Source of the DNA: a virus
Direction: 5' to 3' (one strand)
Virus record (IMG/VR): IMGVR_UViG_3300032296_001633
Coordinates: 1 to 32,991 of that record
DNA: 32,991 nucleotides
Position 1 is the first letter of the stretch, and every line of letters starts with the position of its first letter. Below, piece by piece: positions 21,536-29,243 of the stretch. The position numbers and the translations under genes were made by a program. The notes under the pieces are model-generated. The model did no database searches and was not told the DNA's origin. It saw only the letters and a program-made list of their open reading frames with translations.

Positions 21536-21750
21536 GTCGGCCAGTTCCTCCTCCGCGCCCGAGGGACTGGCTGGCCGAGGCGCATCTGATCGCAAGATCG
21601 GCACCGGGACTTGGCAACCCGCTCGACCTCACGTGCGCGGAGTTCGACGCGCATCTGAGGTTCTCCGCACAGGGATACGACAGTCAGCGACAGCAGCCGA
21701 ATGATTCGGTGTCGTGGTCGCGTCGATATGTGGAGCAGAGCCTACGATGA
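21158..21750 (+). CDS. Tail assembly chaperone, frameshifted G-T product
   Basis: A -1 slip at G GGA AAG (21526-21532) would replace the TGA with GTG AGT CGG and join 125 residues of the G-type protein to 72 more, giving about 197 residues. The extension contains RPRDWLAEAHLIARSAPGLG and CAEFDAHLRFSAQGYDSQ. In lambda the G-T form links the tape measure to the tail tube protein, and the slippery sequence is the same heptamer. A stem-loop begins 8 nt after it. I see all signals directly; the actual slip rate is unknown. Confidence 0.75.
21526..21570 (+). promoter_or_regulatory. Programmed -1 frameshift signal (slippery heptamer plus stem-loop)
   Basis: GGGAAAG (21526-21532) is in phase as G GGA AAG with TGA directly after. 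After an 8-nt spacer, CCAGTTCCTC (21541-21550) pairs with GAGGGACTGG (21561-21570) in a 10-bp stem with one U-G pair and a 10-nt loop. An alternative 8-bp stem, TCGGCCAG with CTGGCCGA (21537-21544 and 21571-21578), competes with it. Heptamer, spacing and structure all fit classic -1 frameshifting. Confidence 0.85.
21532..21750 (+). CDS. T-type chaperone segment, 72 aa (reached by frameshift; GTG possible)
   Basis: This frame opens as GTG at 21532, overlapping the G-type stop (GTGA), and ends at 21748-21750 overlapping the tape measure start. It could be started separately at the GTG, but the ribosome site is poor (AGGG only 3 nt away) and the slippery heptamer ends exactly on this codon. It is therefore best read as the extension of the frameshift product. 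Content: an N-terminal Pro/Arg run, then RDWLAEAHLIARSAPGLGNP and a polar tail. Confidence 0.6.
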   Translation: MSRPVPPPRPRDWLAEAHLIARSAPGLGNPLDLTCAEFDAHLRFSAQGYDSQRQQPNDSVSWSRRYVEQSLR

Positions 21751-22823
21751 ACGGTGGTGAAATCACAATCTCTGTTAAGGCCGACTACTCCGAGATGGAG
21801 AGGAATCTGGCCGAAGCCGAGGCAAAGGCTGGTGCTGTCGCGGAAACGACGGCGAAGACTTACAACAGCAAGTTCGGTTCGTATCTCGACAAGTCGAGGA
21901 ACAGCATCACGAAGAAGCTGGAGGCGTTCGTAAATCCGCTCCAGCTGCTCGATCGAGTCGCTGACTTCGCTGAGACTGCTGGCGAGAAGGGATTCGGAAC
22001 CGCGCTTGAGAATCTCGTCAAGTCAATCCCTGTCGCTGGAGCCGCATACCGGGTCGGATCATCCATCGGCACAAGTCTCCTGAATGCTTTCGGCGCGGAG
22101 ACTGAAGGCCAGTTTGCCGACAGGGTGCAGAAGGAGCTAGCGGAGGCCGAGAAGGTTGCCGAGAAGAGGCGCAAGGAAGTCGAGAAGATCGACAAGGAGG
22201 CGAAGCAATCGTTCGCCATTCAGCAGGAGACTTCCGATCTCGAGTTCGAGCTGGCGATGAAGAGGATGGAGAAGGAAGGCGACGCTGCTCAGGCAATCTG
22301 GGAACGCGGCTGGCGAGAGCGAGAGAAGCTGGAGACGGAGCTGGCCCTGAAGCTGGCTGACGTCGAGGACAAGGCACAGCGCGAGATTCTCGAGAAGAAC
22401 TACCGTGCGAAGATCGAACTCGTAGATGCCGAGACTCGAGAACGTGCCGAAGCGGAACGAGCTGCAAGGGAGAGCAGCAAGCAGCAGAAGGCAGACGAGA
22501 GGCAGAGAGAGATAGACGACATCACGAAGGAGTGGATGGACTATCTCGACGACATCGACAAGGCCGAGCGCGATCAGCAGAAGGATCGGGAGAAGAGGGA
22601 GAAGGACGCGATCGACGAGCGGAAGAAGGCAATGGAGGAGGTCGCTCGAATGGAGGAGGAACGCGTGTCGTCTCAGGCTGCTGGCATCCAAGGTGTCAGC
22701 ACCGTTCTCGGCACGTTCACGTTTGACGCGTATCCAGACAGCGACAAGAGGTCGAACGACGAGCGCATGGTGAGGGCGATGGAAGGGCTGCTGGCGAACG
22801 CAACGACCGGAGGATTCGTCTGA
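21747..22823 (+). CDS. Tape measure protein, unusually short
   Basis: ATG 21747 overlaps the chaperone frame. The 358-residue protein starts GGEITISVKADYSEMERNLA, continues with a moderately hydrophobic stretch (about residues 75-120, FGTALENLVKSIPVAGAAYR, VGSSIGTSLLNAFGA) that may enter the host membrane, then a long charged coiled coil (about 130-320, rich in E, K, R and A). The C-terminus is polar. Tape measures set tail length at roughly 1.5 angstroms per residue, so a tail near 50 nm is expected. Gene order after the frameshifting chaperone makes the call strong even without sequence identity. Confidence 0.8.
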   Translation: MNGGEITISVKADYSEMERNLAEAEAKAGAVAETTAKTYNSKFGSYLDKSRNSITKKLEAFVNPLQLLDRVADFAETAGEKGFGTALENLVKSIPVAGAAYRVGSSIGTSLLNAFGAETEGQFADRVQKELAEAEKVAEKRRKEVEKIDKEAKQSFAIQQETSDLEFELAMKRMEKEGDAAQAIWERGWREREKLETELALKLADVEDKAQREILEKNYRAKIELVDAETRERAEAERAARESSKQQKADERQREIDDITKEWMDYLDDIDKAERDQQKDREKREKDAIDERKKAMEEVARMEEERVSSQAAGIQGVSTVLGTFTFDAYPDSDKRSNDERMVRAMEGLLANATTGGFV

Positions 22824-23626
22824 TGGCTGTCGAGTATGTCGAACTTCAGGAGACGAGATCCTTCACCGAGAGCGGAGGAAGGGTGACTGCCAGCCGCAAG
22901 TTCCGCATCTGGGACGACGCATCTCCTCTCACCTCTCCCAAGTCGGTGCGAGACAACTTCGGATCGTCTCTACCTGAGATCGGCGAACTGTTCCCAGACG
23001 AGAAGGTCATCTACTGCACGGGATACTCGATCAAGAATCTCCCGGACACTCGCGGCGTGTGGGAAGTCGACTTCACCTACGAGAACAGCGAACCGGGCGA
23101 GAAGCTCCCGCAGGAGGAAGGGTACGTTCAGATCACGATTGACTACGCAGCCGAGTTCAGGGATCAATGGCGAAGCGGCGTGACCATTCCCACGAACGGA
23201 ACGCCTACTGGAACTGACTGCGGAGGGAACCCCATAGACAAGGCGGGGGTTCCTCTGTCCATTCTGGTTCGCATGAGCGATCTCACGATCACGGAAACCG
23301 TCGCCGCCGCGACCATCTCTGCTCGAAGTCTGACGATCCGTGCGGCTCGAGGTCGACGCAACTCCACGACCTTTCAGGGAGCGCCGATCGGACAAGTCCT
23401 GTACACGGGTGCGACGATGACTCGAATCGGCCTCGAGAAATACCAGATCACGCACAAGTTCCGTCAGGACGAGAACTACCACATGATTCAGAGCGCACGA
23501 CGGAATCAGCTGGGTCAGGTAGATACGGTGGCGGATACTCAGGGCGTGTATCGTGCGGGCAACGTCGATCTCGTCCAGCCGTTCCCTCAGTTGTATGACT
23601 TCAACACGCTCAGCGAGAACTTCTGA
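22823..23626 (+). CDS. Tail protein, distal tail region, 267 aa
   Basis: ATG 22823 overlaps the tape measure stop (TGATG). The protein starts EYVELQETRSFTESGGRVTA and contains RKFRIWDDASPLTSPKSVRD, YSIKNLPDTRGVWEVDFTYE and a C-terminal half with SLTIRAARGRRNSTTFQGAP and KYQITHKFRQDENYHMIQSA. The final segment with FPQLYDFNTLSENF is typical of proteins that form rings. By position it should be the distal tail or first tip protein. I recognise no named family. Confidence 0.6.
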   Translation: MAVEYVELQETRSFTESGGRVTASRKFRIWDDASPLTSPKSVRDNFGSSLPEIGELFPDEKVIYCTGYSIKNLPDTRGVWEVDFTYENSEPGEKLPQEEGYVQITIDYAAEFRDQWRSGVTIPTNGTPTGTDCGGNPIDKAGVPLSILVRMSDLTITETVAAATISARSLTIRAARGRRNSTTFQGAPIGQVLYTGATMTRIGLEKYQITHKFRQDENYHMIQSARRNQLGQVDTVADTQGVYRAGNVDLVQPFPQLYDFNTLSENF

Positions 23627-23991
23627 TGGCAAACGAGATCACCCTGAATCTGAAGATCGCGACCCTCAAGGGCAATCTGAATCACACGGAGAACCCCGGC
23701 ACGTTGTCTGTCGACCTTAGCGGATCCACCGCGATCGGCGGCGCGGCAACCGTTACTACGTCAGCCGCCGCGCTGCCGATGGGAAGCGTGACATCGGCTG
23801 GCTACGCGTACTTCAGAAACGTCGGCCCGACTAACTACGTCGAGATCGGAACTGGAACCGGAGCGGGATTCGTTCCGTTCCTGAAGTTGAAGTCCGGTGA
23901 GGCTGCGATCTGTCGCCTCGGAACGAACGCTCCGACCGCGAAGGCGAACGTCGCTTCGATCACGCTTCAGCATTGGATCCTTTCGGACTGA
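23626..23991 (+). CDS. Small beta-barrel tail protein, 121 aa
   Basis: The start overlaps the previous stop (TGATG). Sequence landmarks are ITLNLKIATLKGNLNHTENP, SLAS-like alternating Thr/Ala strands, AYFRNVGPTNYVEIGTGTGA and a last strand NVASITLQHWILSD. The 'G.ayFrNvgptNyveiG...' pattern occurs in small tail proteins of several environmental phages and suggests a compact beta barrel in the tail tip or collar. Function inferred from position. Confidence 0.6.
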   Translation: MANEITLNLKIATLKGNLNHTENPGTLSVDLSGSTAIGGAATVTTSAAALPMGSVTSAGYAYFRNVGPTNYVEIGTGTGAGFVPFLKLKSGEAAICRLGTNAPTAKANVASITLQHWILSD

Positions 23992-23994
23992 CGC

Positions 23995-24693
23995 ATGACC
24001 CTTCCTCGGTTCACATCAGGTCAGGTTGGCAAACTCACGTTCTTCCACCTGAACGAGGCGTTTGATCGCATCGAGACTATCTCTGCCGATCCGGGTAGGC
24101 CATTCAATCAAATCCTCGGTCGGGTCATACTTGCGAAGATCACCGCTCATCAGGGAAGTGGATCGAGCAGGGTCGGGAGCTTCGTCGAGGTGTCTGCGAA
24201 TGCGATCCCTCCGACTTCGTATACGACTGTCTCTGGAGGAGTGAACTCGAACGGATTCGTAGCACCGATCGTTGCTCCGGTTTCAGCGGTCAACTCGATC
24301 GTCCCGATCCTCGGTCACGTCGCTGCCGACGGCAAACTCTACTTCAGGGAGTGCAGCGCACCAGCAGCGGTCAGGCTGGGGAGGATCAGCACTTCAGCTC
24401 AGATCGGAACATCCTCGAGATGGATATACACGCTGACCGGGGTCGCAATCGACAACGTGAATCAGGGAACCTACATCGCTGATGGCACTGGCTCGTTTCA
24501 GGCATTGAACGGATGCGAGAATCCGCTCGATGTATCCGCAAGCCGTCAGATCGGTGTCGGGACGATCTATCCATCGACGTTGACCACGACGCCTGTCCGC
24601 AAGGCGATCAAGAACGAAACGGTTGTCCTGTGCGTCGCAAGCGGGACAGACTACGTATTCTCCATCCCCAACGGATATGAGTTCACCTGCTGA
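23995..24693 (+). CDS. Tail tip protein, 232 aa, unknown
   Basis: ATG 23995 lies 3 nt after the previous stop. The sequence begins LPRFTSGQVGKLTFFHLNEA and contains ILGRVILAKITAHQGSGSSR, VGSFVEVSANAIPPTSYTTV and a C-terminal YVFSIPNGYEFTC. It is beta-rich, with many Ser, Thr and Val. The N-terminal helix (FHLNEAFDRIE) may anchor it to the tail, and the rest could be a tip barrel. No named family recognised. Confidence 0.6.
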   Translation: MTLPRFTSGQVGKLTFFHLNEAFDRIETISADPGRPFNQILGRVILAKITAHQGSGSSRVGSFVEVSANAIPPTSYTTVSGGVNSNGFVAPIVAPVSAVNSIVPILGHVAADGKLYFRECSAPAAVRLGRISTSAQIGTSSRWIYTLTGVAIDNVNQGTYIADGTGSFQALNGCENPLDVSASRQIGVGTIYPSTLTTTPVRKAIKNETVVLCVASGTDYVFSIPNGYEFTC

Positions 24694-25055
24694 TGTCCGC
24701 ACTACCGAACCAGCTCAACGTACTGACGAGGAACCGCAGCCAGAGGCGAATCGTATCCGTGCTGGCTCGGACTTCCGCAGTCACCGTGTACGAGGTTCCG
24801 AACGGCTCGAATATCCGGGTCGTCTCGATGTCTGTATGCAACGTCGGCACAACGACCGCTACGTTCCGCATCCACATGCTTGCGCCCGGAGAAAGTGCGT
24901 CGGCATCGAACGCTATCTACTACGACAACCCGTTGCGAGGCAACGCGACCTTGCTCGACGACTCGATCCGATACCTGAATGCAGGAGATAGGATCGTCGC
25001 TCGTTCGGATACCGCGAATGCCATCTGCATTCAGCTGCATGGTGAAGAGGTATGA
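24693..25055 (+). CDS. Small beta-sandwich structural protein, 120 aa
   Basis: The start overlaps the previous stop (TGATG). The text RTSAVTVYEVPNGSNIRVVS, MSVCNVGTTTATFRIHMLAP, then ATLLDDSIRYLNAGDRIVAR and ICIQLHGEEV follows a very common phage pattern ('vY.vP.g....v.s..icN.....atf.i......  ..l..GD.i.v.s.....i.l.G.E'). Such proteins form beta-sandwiches on the virion surface, often near receptor-binding proteins. Exact role unknown. Confidence 0.65.
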   Translation: MSALPNQLNVLTRNRSQRRIVSVLARTSAVTVYEVPNGSNIRVVSMSVCNVGTTTATFRIHMLAPGESASASNAIYYDNPLRGNATLLDDSIRYLNAGDRIVARSDTANAICIQLHGEEV

Positions 25056-25981
25056 CCGTCGATGCCGCCAGCGTCGGCTGCTGCTGCCAAGTCCAACCGC
25101 CATCGACGTGCTTCGATATCTGGAGCTGCTCGACGGTTCAGAAGTTCAAGTTGATCTACAACGTCGGGCTGACGTACCGGAGGTCAGGAACTTCTGCGGC
25201 CGGATTGCAGACGACCTACGAGAACATCATCACGCTGACCGGATCGCAGACGTACCAGAAGGCCGCTGTAGCTCCTTCGTTCGGCGGTAATCTCATCTAT
25301 ACGCATCTTGGTCCGAGCAGTTGGACTTTCTACAGTCGCGCTCGGTGGCGGAACTTCTTCACCTCCGTCAACTGCAACCCCTGCGGATCGACCTATCTGT
25401 ATCAGGAGCAACTGATCAATGCGTCTGGGTCATCAGGCCCATCTCCATCATTCGTGTGGGGCGAGTGGAAAGGAGTTTGCAACAGTTGTGGATGCAACTT
25501 TCCAAACGACCCGAAGTACGTGTCGTTCGGTATCGGTGGGCCGGGCTCATATACGAGGAATCAGACGATTTGGAATGAGGCTGGTGTTTCATTCCCAAGC
25601 ACGGCCTCAGGTGCCTGTACCTGTTATGCGACTGTCCTCCCTCCCGAGGGATGCATTACGTCACAGTGGTTCTCAGACTGCAACTGGACGTTCGATCGAC
25701 TTGCGACCAGTACTGGATCAACGATCGTCGGGTCACCAGAGCCTCCTCCCGGATGCACAGATATCTCTCCTCCTCTCCGATGCGGCCTACTACCATGCGA
25801 TCCACCTTCGACATCAGCGAACTATGCCGCGAGTGGCTGCGCTTCTCTCGACGGTGATACGCACGTATGTCAGACAGGCGCGGGTTTCGTGTGCGCTTGC
25901 GACGGAGTGGAAACCAACGGATGCCTTCCGACGATCGACTCATATGACAAGTTCGGATCCTTCTCAATCCAGATCGTGTAG
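25052..25981 (+). CDS. Very Cys-rich tail protein, 309 aa
   Basis: The start overlaps the previous stop (ATGA). The protein has about 22 cysteines, including CCC at 10-12, NCNPC, VCNSCGC, ACTC, RCGLLPC and VCAC. It opens with DAASVGCCCQVQPPSTCFDI and has Tyr/Trp/Ser-rich beta-like stretches such as SSWTFYSRARWRNFFTS. The cysteines often come in close pairs, as in metal-binding or disulfide-rich surface domains. Its place near the end of the tail cluster suggests receptor binding or adhesion. There is no signal peptide, so any disulfides would form after release from the cell. Confidence 0.65.
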   Translation: MTVDAASVGCCCQVQPPSTCFDIWSCSTVQKFKLIYNVGLTYRRSGTSAAGLQTTYENIITLTGSQTYQKAAVAPSFGGNLIYTHLGPSSWTFYSRARWRNFFTSVNCNPCGSTYLYQEQLINASGSSGPSPSFVWGEWKGVCNSCGCNFPNDPKYVSFGIGGPGSYTRNQTIWNEAGVSFPSTASGACTCYATVLPPEGCITSQWFSDCNWTFDRLATSTGSTIVGSPEPPPGCTDISPPLRCGLLPCDPPSTSANYAASGCASLDGDTHVCQTGAGFVCACDGVETNGCLPTIDSYDKFGSFSIQIV

Positions 25982-26234
25982 GTGGGAGCTCAACCCGCTC
26001 GAGTGTTCTCATCCCGAGCTGTACGGGCCGACGGACGCACAGCGTTGCGCAACCTGTCCGAAGTATCTCGGCAGGATGAGAGGAGCTGGAGATGTCGTCC
26101 ACGCGATTGCGAAGGCGACGGGTGTCGCGGCCGTGGCGGAAAGGGTCGCGGGAGGGTCTTGCGGAGGATGCGCCGCTAGACGCGCCGCGCTCAACGCGGC
26201 ACTTCCGTTCTCCGATACACGCGGAAAGGAATAA
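25944..26234 (+). CDS. Cys-motif protein ending in a CGGC domain, 96 aa
   Basis: ATG 25944 gives a 38-nt overlap with the Cys-rich gene and keeps an N-terminal CxxxLNPLxCSHPEL-type cluster (CRWELNPLECSHPELYG) and RCATCPKYLG. The second half is GAGDVVHAIAKATGVAAVAE and SCGGCAARRAALNAALPF. That last part matches the recurrent 'G.GD.v..i..a.Gi..CGGC..R...LN...P' motif found in phage and bacterial proteins of unknown role, possibly metal-binding. The start lacks a clear ribosome site, so it may be elsewhere. Confidence 0.6.
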   Translation: MTSSDPSQSRSCRWELNPLECSHPELYGPTDAQRCATCPKYLGRMRGAGDVVHAIAKATGVAAVAERVAGGSCGGCAARRAALNAALPFSDTRGKE

Positions 26235-26236
26235 CG

Positions 26237-27637
26237 ATGGCACTGACCTACACCGGAACGGGCGGACTCTTCACGCGACTCGGCGCACTGATCTACATGA
26301 TGGATCAGGTTCGTGCTCATCAGGTAAACCTGAAGGCGCTGCTGGCGAATGTTCAGGCAGAGTACTCGTCGACAGACGCGTGGATGATCGACGTGCTGTC
26401 CGGGAACATCGAGCCGAGGATCGCAGAGGCTGGGAACATCCTGAACGACGTGCGCGCCGCAGCCGAGCGTACGATCCTCGAGATGTGCTTCACGGAGGCC
26501 ATCGCGTCAGGTGCGACGAACACGATGGTCAGGAAGGACATCCGCGAGGCGCTCGTCTGGCTGATCCGCCAGATGGATGCCGACACGAAGACGATCGACG
26601 GAACGACGATCACGAAGGGAGCGCTTGCGACCGGAGCGTCGAACAACGGCAACGGCAAGTTCGTGTATCTCTTCGATGCTCCGCACGTGCTGCTTGGCTC
26701 GACAGCGGACTTCCCGAACATCAGGACTGAGATCCTCGAGGTTCGCTGCGTCGAGGACGGCGTATCTGGAGCTATCTCGAGAGGCTCAGAGGTGTTCGAG
26801 GCGCGTGGACAGCCAGCGTATCAGGGACTCGACTACCGATTCCCCGGAGGGAGCGGGACGCTCATGCGCATCTCGACCGCATGCGCTTCCGTCGACAACG
26901 GCATTCCCGGACAGAACATCTTGCACAACTCAGACCTCGAGGATCAGACGAGCAACCTCCCAGATCGCTTCACGGTTTCAAGCGGTACAGCCGGCACGGA
27001 GTTCCTGACCGAGACGACTGCGGCGAACGTGTATCGCGGAACGAAGTCGATGAAGCTGGCTGTGACCGGAAGCACTTTCAAGATCAGGCAGAGATTGGCT
27101 GACTTCGATGGCACGTTGGGGAGACTCACCCCTGATCGTCCGTACGTGCTCGGAGTCGCGATCAAGAAGGCGGCTGGAGCGACAGGCACGTTCCGAATCA
27201 GCGTTCAGGACTCTGGAGGAACGATCATCGGAACCGCCAACGACTTCAAACTCGAGCAGACGATCTCCGCGACGACGACTTCCTTCGTCCTGTACACGAA
27301 CACCGTTCGGTCGCCGAGAGTGATCCCGAGCGAGATTTATCTCGTCGTCGAGACGACTGTCGCGGTCGCAGTCGCGGAAGCGTACGTCGATGAAATCATC
27401 ATCGCGGAGATGATGCCGATAGCTCCCGGAGGCCCGGCGATTGCGATTCTTGCTGGCTCGACCGATTGGAGCGTCGACGACAATGCTCGGTATCAGTTCA
27501 CGAACGATGCCGACGCTGGCTCGATGGGCGAGTTCGCCCGTGGATTCGACAGGCTGTTCGATATGTACGGCAAGGGACTCAGCCTCCCTGCCGACTACGC
27601 GGGAACCGAGAACATCCTTGACTCTCTGATCGCCTGA
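26237..27637 (+). CDS. Large virion structural protein with a carbohydrate-binding-like middle, 466 aa
   Basis: The start lies 2 nt after the previous stop with GGAAAGGAA upstream. Residues 1-125 are helical (LTYTGTGGLFTRLGALIYMM, DQVRAHQVNLKALLANVQAE). This 'TYTG..GLFTRLG..IY' opening recurs in large environmental phage proteins of unknown role. About residues 230-390 form a jelly-roll-like module: ILHNSDLEDQTSNLPDRFTV, KSMKLAVTGSTFKIRQRLAD and YVDEIIIAEM, as in carbohydrate-binding modules. The C-terminus is helical (GEFARGFDRLFDMYGKGLSL). It is the last gene of the tail cluster, so a tail fibre or virion surface protein is likely. Confidence 0.65.
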   Translation: MALTYTGTGGLFTRLGALIYMMDQVRAHQVNLKALLANVQAEYSSTDAWMIDVLSGNIEPRIAEAGNILNDVRAAAERTILEMCFTEAIASGATNTMVRKDIREALVWLIRQMDADTKTIDGTTITKGALATGASNNGNGKFVYLFDAPHVLLGSTADFPNIRTEILEVRCVEDGVSGAISRGSEVFEARGQPAYQGLDYRFPGGSGTLMRISTACASVDNGIPGQNILHNSDLEDQTSNLPDRFTVSSGTAGTEFLTETTAANVYRGTKSMKLAVTGSTFKIRQRLADFDGTLGRLTPDRPYVLGVAIKKAAGATGTFRISVQDSGGTIIGTANDFKLEQTISATTTSFVLYTNTVRSPRVIPSEIYLVVETTVAVAVAEAYVDEIIIAEMMPIAPGGPAIAILAGSTDWSVDDNARYQFTNDADAGSMGEFARGFDRLFDMYGKGLSLPADYAGTENILDSLIA

Positions 27638-27872
27638 TCAGTTCTCCCTGAATCGCCATCCGAGCCTGACCTATCAGGAACCTCAGCTCGTCGTCCTCGC
27701 ACAGGTCAAACGCCAGCGTGTACAGGTCGAGAGTCCTCCAGCTGATCTCGGAAATCGAGGCGCAGCAAGTGGCCTCTCTGCCTTCGATCTGCACGAAGGT
27801 CGCGGAGTGCAGGACTTCGCCTACGAACACGCGAACCCGACGAGCCCCAAGTTTTTTGAGAGAGTTCGACAT
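27579..27872 (-). CDS. Hypothetical protein, 97 aa, the only minus-strand gene
   Basis: On the minus strand this frame starts at 27872 and reads SNSLKKLGARRVRVFVGEVL, then EGREATCCASISEISWRTLD and ELRFLIGQARMAIQGELIRR. Composition is protein-like, and it fills the 235-nt gap after the late operon. Its 3' end overlaps the end of 26237-27637 by 59 nt. The ribosome site is weak (AGGG about 12 nt upstream). A palindromic TATATA (27901-27906) could serve both directions. I recognise no domain; a phage repressor role would need a DNA-binding motif, which I do not see. Confidence 0.5.
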   Translation of the reverse strand: MSNSLKKLGARRVRVFVGEVLHSATFVQIEGREATCCASISEISWRTLDLYTLAFDLCEDDELRFLIGQARMAIQGELIRRSESQGCSRFPRSRQGG

Positions 27873-27878
27873 TTGCTG

Positions 27879-27908
27879 TAGTCACCCTGCTCAGTTTGCC
27901 TATATAGT
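27879..27908 (+). promoter_or_regulatory. Candidate sigma70-type promoter before the recombination operon
   Basis: TAGTCA (27879-27884, 4 of 6 to TTGACA) is followed after 18 nt by TATAGT (27903-27908, 5 of 6 to TATAAT). Exactly 7 nt later begins the leader hairpin at 27916, so transcription would start at the stem base. Confidence 0.5.
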
Positions 27909-27915
27909 GTCTTGA

Positions 27916-27949
27916 AGCGGACACGGAGTTCGCTGAAGGAGACTTACAC
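27916..27949 (+). promoter_or_regulatory. Leader A: GGA-loop hairpin plus AAGGAGAC ribosome site
   Basis: AGCGGA (27916-27921) pairs with TTCGCT (27929-27934), one G-U pair; the loop CACGGAG contains ACGGA. GAAGGAGACTTACAC follows and leads to GTG 27950. A second GGA lies in the ribosome site at 27938-27940, 13 nt from the loop GGA. This is the first of seven leaders with this design. Confidence 0.65.
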
Positions 27950-28033
27950 GTGACATGCTATCTCATCGGAACGATCGCATTCTTTGCGGTCATGGCCTTC
28001 TCGCCTCTGTTCATCGAGGGAGGTGAGGAATGA
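27950..28033 (+). CDS. Tiny membrane peptide, 27 aa (GTG start)
   Basis: The GTG at 27950 lies 7 nt after AAGGAGA. The product MTCYLIGTIAFFAVMAFSPL plus FIEGGEE has a single membrane-spanning stretch and an acidic tail. Its stop overlaps the ATG of the annealing protein (ATGA), so it may be a leader peptide that couples translation to that gene. Alternatively it is a functional small membrane peptide. The strong ribosome site argues that it is translated. Confidence 0.6.
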   Translation: MTCYLIGTIAFFAVMAFSPLFIEGGEE

Positions 28034-28878
28034 GCGAACTCACACTCGCACAGGCGGGAACCCGCGCACTCGAGAGCTACATCGCCGCTGGCGACATCGG
28101 TCGGCTCGACCCGACCCAGCGCATCGCTCTGTACCGGGCTGTCTGCGACTCGCTCGGACTGAATCCCTTGACCCAGCCATTCGAGTACTTGAGTTTGAAT
28201 GGAAAGGTCCAGCTGTACGCGAAGAAGTCATGCACCGAGCAACTTCGAGCCATCCACGGCGTGAGCGTGACTCGGATGGAGCGAGAGGTGCAGGGCGACA
28301 TCGTGACGGTCACGGTGGCGGTCAGGGATCGCACAGGAAGGGAGGACATCTCGACCGGATCGGTTGCGCTGGGTTCCTTGAAGGGCGAGGCGCTGGCGAA
28401 CGCCCACATGAAGGCCGAGACGAAGGCCAAGCGTCGAGCAACTCTGAGCATCTGTGGGCTGGCGGTTCTGGACGAGACGGAGATCGACAGCATCCCGAAC
28501 GCGAAGTCTCTCTCAGTCGAGGACTTCCACGCCGCTCCCGCCAAGTCCGAACCGAAGCAGATGAAGGAGATGACGAGAGAGGAGCGTCGAGAGGATCTCG
28601 AGCAGCTCATGTCTCCGGTTCCTCCCGGTCAGAAGGACGCGAAGACGGACACGATGGTGATTTCGCATCAGTCCCAGATCGGCGTGGTCGACGTGAAGGG
28701 CAAGCGAGTCTGGCGGGTGGATCAGGATGGTGAGCCTCTCCCGATCGCCGTGCTGGACGAGAGGATCGCAAGCGTCCTCGAGGCGCAACAGGCGTTCAGG
28801 GTCGACACGGTGGTTCGTGTCAGGACTCGGAAGAACGGAGGACTCGAGATCGTCGAGCTGATCGGAGACGCCAAGTGA
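28030..28878 (+). CDS. Putative single-strand annealing / recombination protein
   Basis: The 282-residue protein contains GDIGRLDPTQRIALYRAVCD (about residues 21-40), SLGLNPLTQPFEYLSLNGKV, QLYAKKSCTEQLRAIHGVSV and ANAHMKAETKAKRRATLSIC, then GLAVLDETEIDSIP. I know this pattern ('L.p.q...y....C..LGLNPlT.PF.yi.lnGkl.LYa......QLR..hgvs') from phage proteins annotated as recombination or RecT/Rad52-like annealing proteins. The C-terminal third is charged and variable. It would anneal single strands and feed the RusA-like resolvase. The start overlaps the small membrane peptide's stop. Confidence 0.65.
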   Translation: MSELTLAQAGTRALESYIAAGDIGRLDPTQRIALYRAVCDSLGLNPLTQPFEYLSLNGKVQLYAKKSCTEQLRAIHGVSVTRMEREVQGDIVTVTVAVRDRTGREDISTGSVALGSLKGEALANAHMKAETKAKRRATLSICGLAVLDETEIDSIPNAKSLSVEDFHAAPAKSEPKQMKEMTREERREDLEQLMSPVPPGQKDAKTDTMVISHQSQIGVVDVKGKRVWRVDQDGEPLPIAVLDERIASVLEAQQAFRVDTVVRVRTRKNGGLEIVELIGDAK

Positions 28879-29237
28879 GCTCCTGCGAGATCCCCGGCAG
28901 CGTGTCGATCAGGACACAGCTGCGGATCGCAACGGAGGATCCGAGGATATTTCGTCCCATCGAGATCGCGGAGGCGATCGAGGTCGCACGGATCATCAGG
29001 CGCGACGTTCAGATACCGGAGGAGATTCGTCCGGTACTCGAGACGGGCATCTGCCTCGACCTAATGCCCGGTCACCTGACTCCTCGCAAGTCCCTCATCG
29101 CGGAAGCACTGCGCGTGTCGGTTCGGACAGTCAGGCGGCATGAGCTGGCGTGGGAGTTGAACGACCAGCGACTGCGATTCGACATCGTGCATCGCGCCGC
29201 GAGACTCGTCTTTGCGAATCGCGGTTCAAACCTATGA
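28875..29237 (+). CDS. HTH protein, possible replication or regulatory factor, 120 aa
   Basis: GTG 28875 overlaps the annealing gene's stop and has GGAG 8 nt upstream. Residues about 68-88 (LTPRKSLIAEALRVSVRTVR) form a helix-turn-helix. The N-terminal half is helical and acidic with IAEAIEVARIIRRDVQIPEE. The position between an annealing protein and a terminator would suit an origin-binding or control protein, but I recognise no family and see no catalytic motif. Confidence 0.6.
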   Translation: MSSCEIPGSVSIRTQLRIATEDPRIFRPIEIAEAIEVARIIRRDVQIPEEIRPVLETGICLDLMPGHLTPRKSLIAEALRVSVRTVRRHELAWELNDQRLRFDIVHRAARLVFANRGSNL

Positions 29238-29243
29238 CGACGC

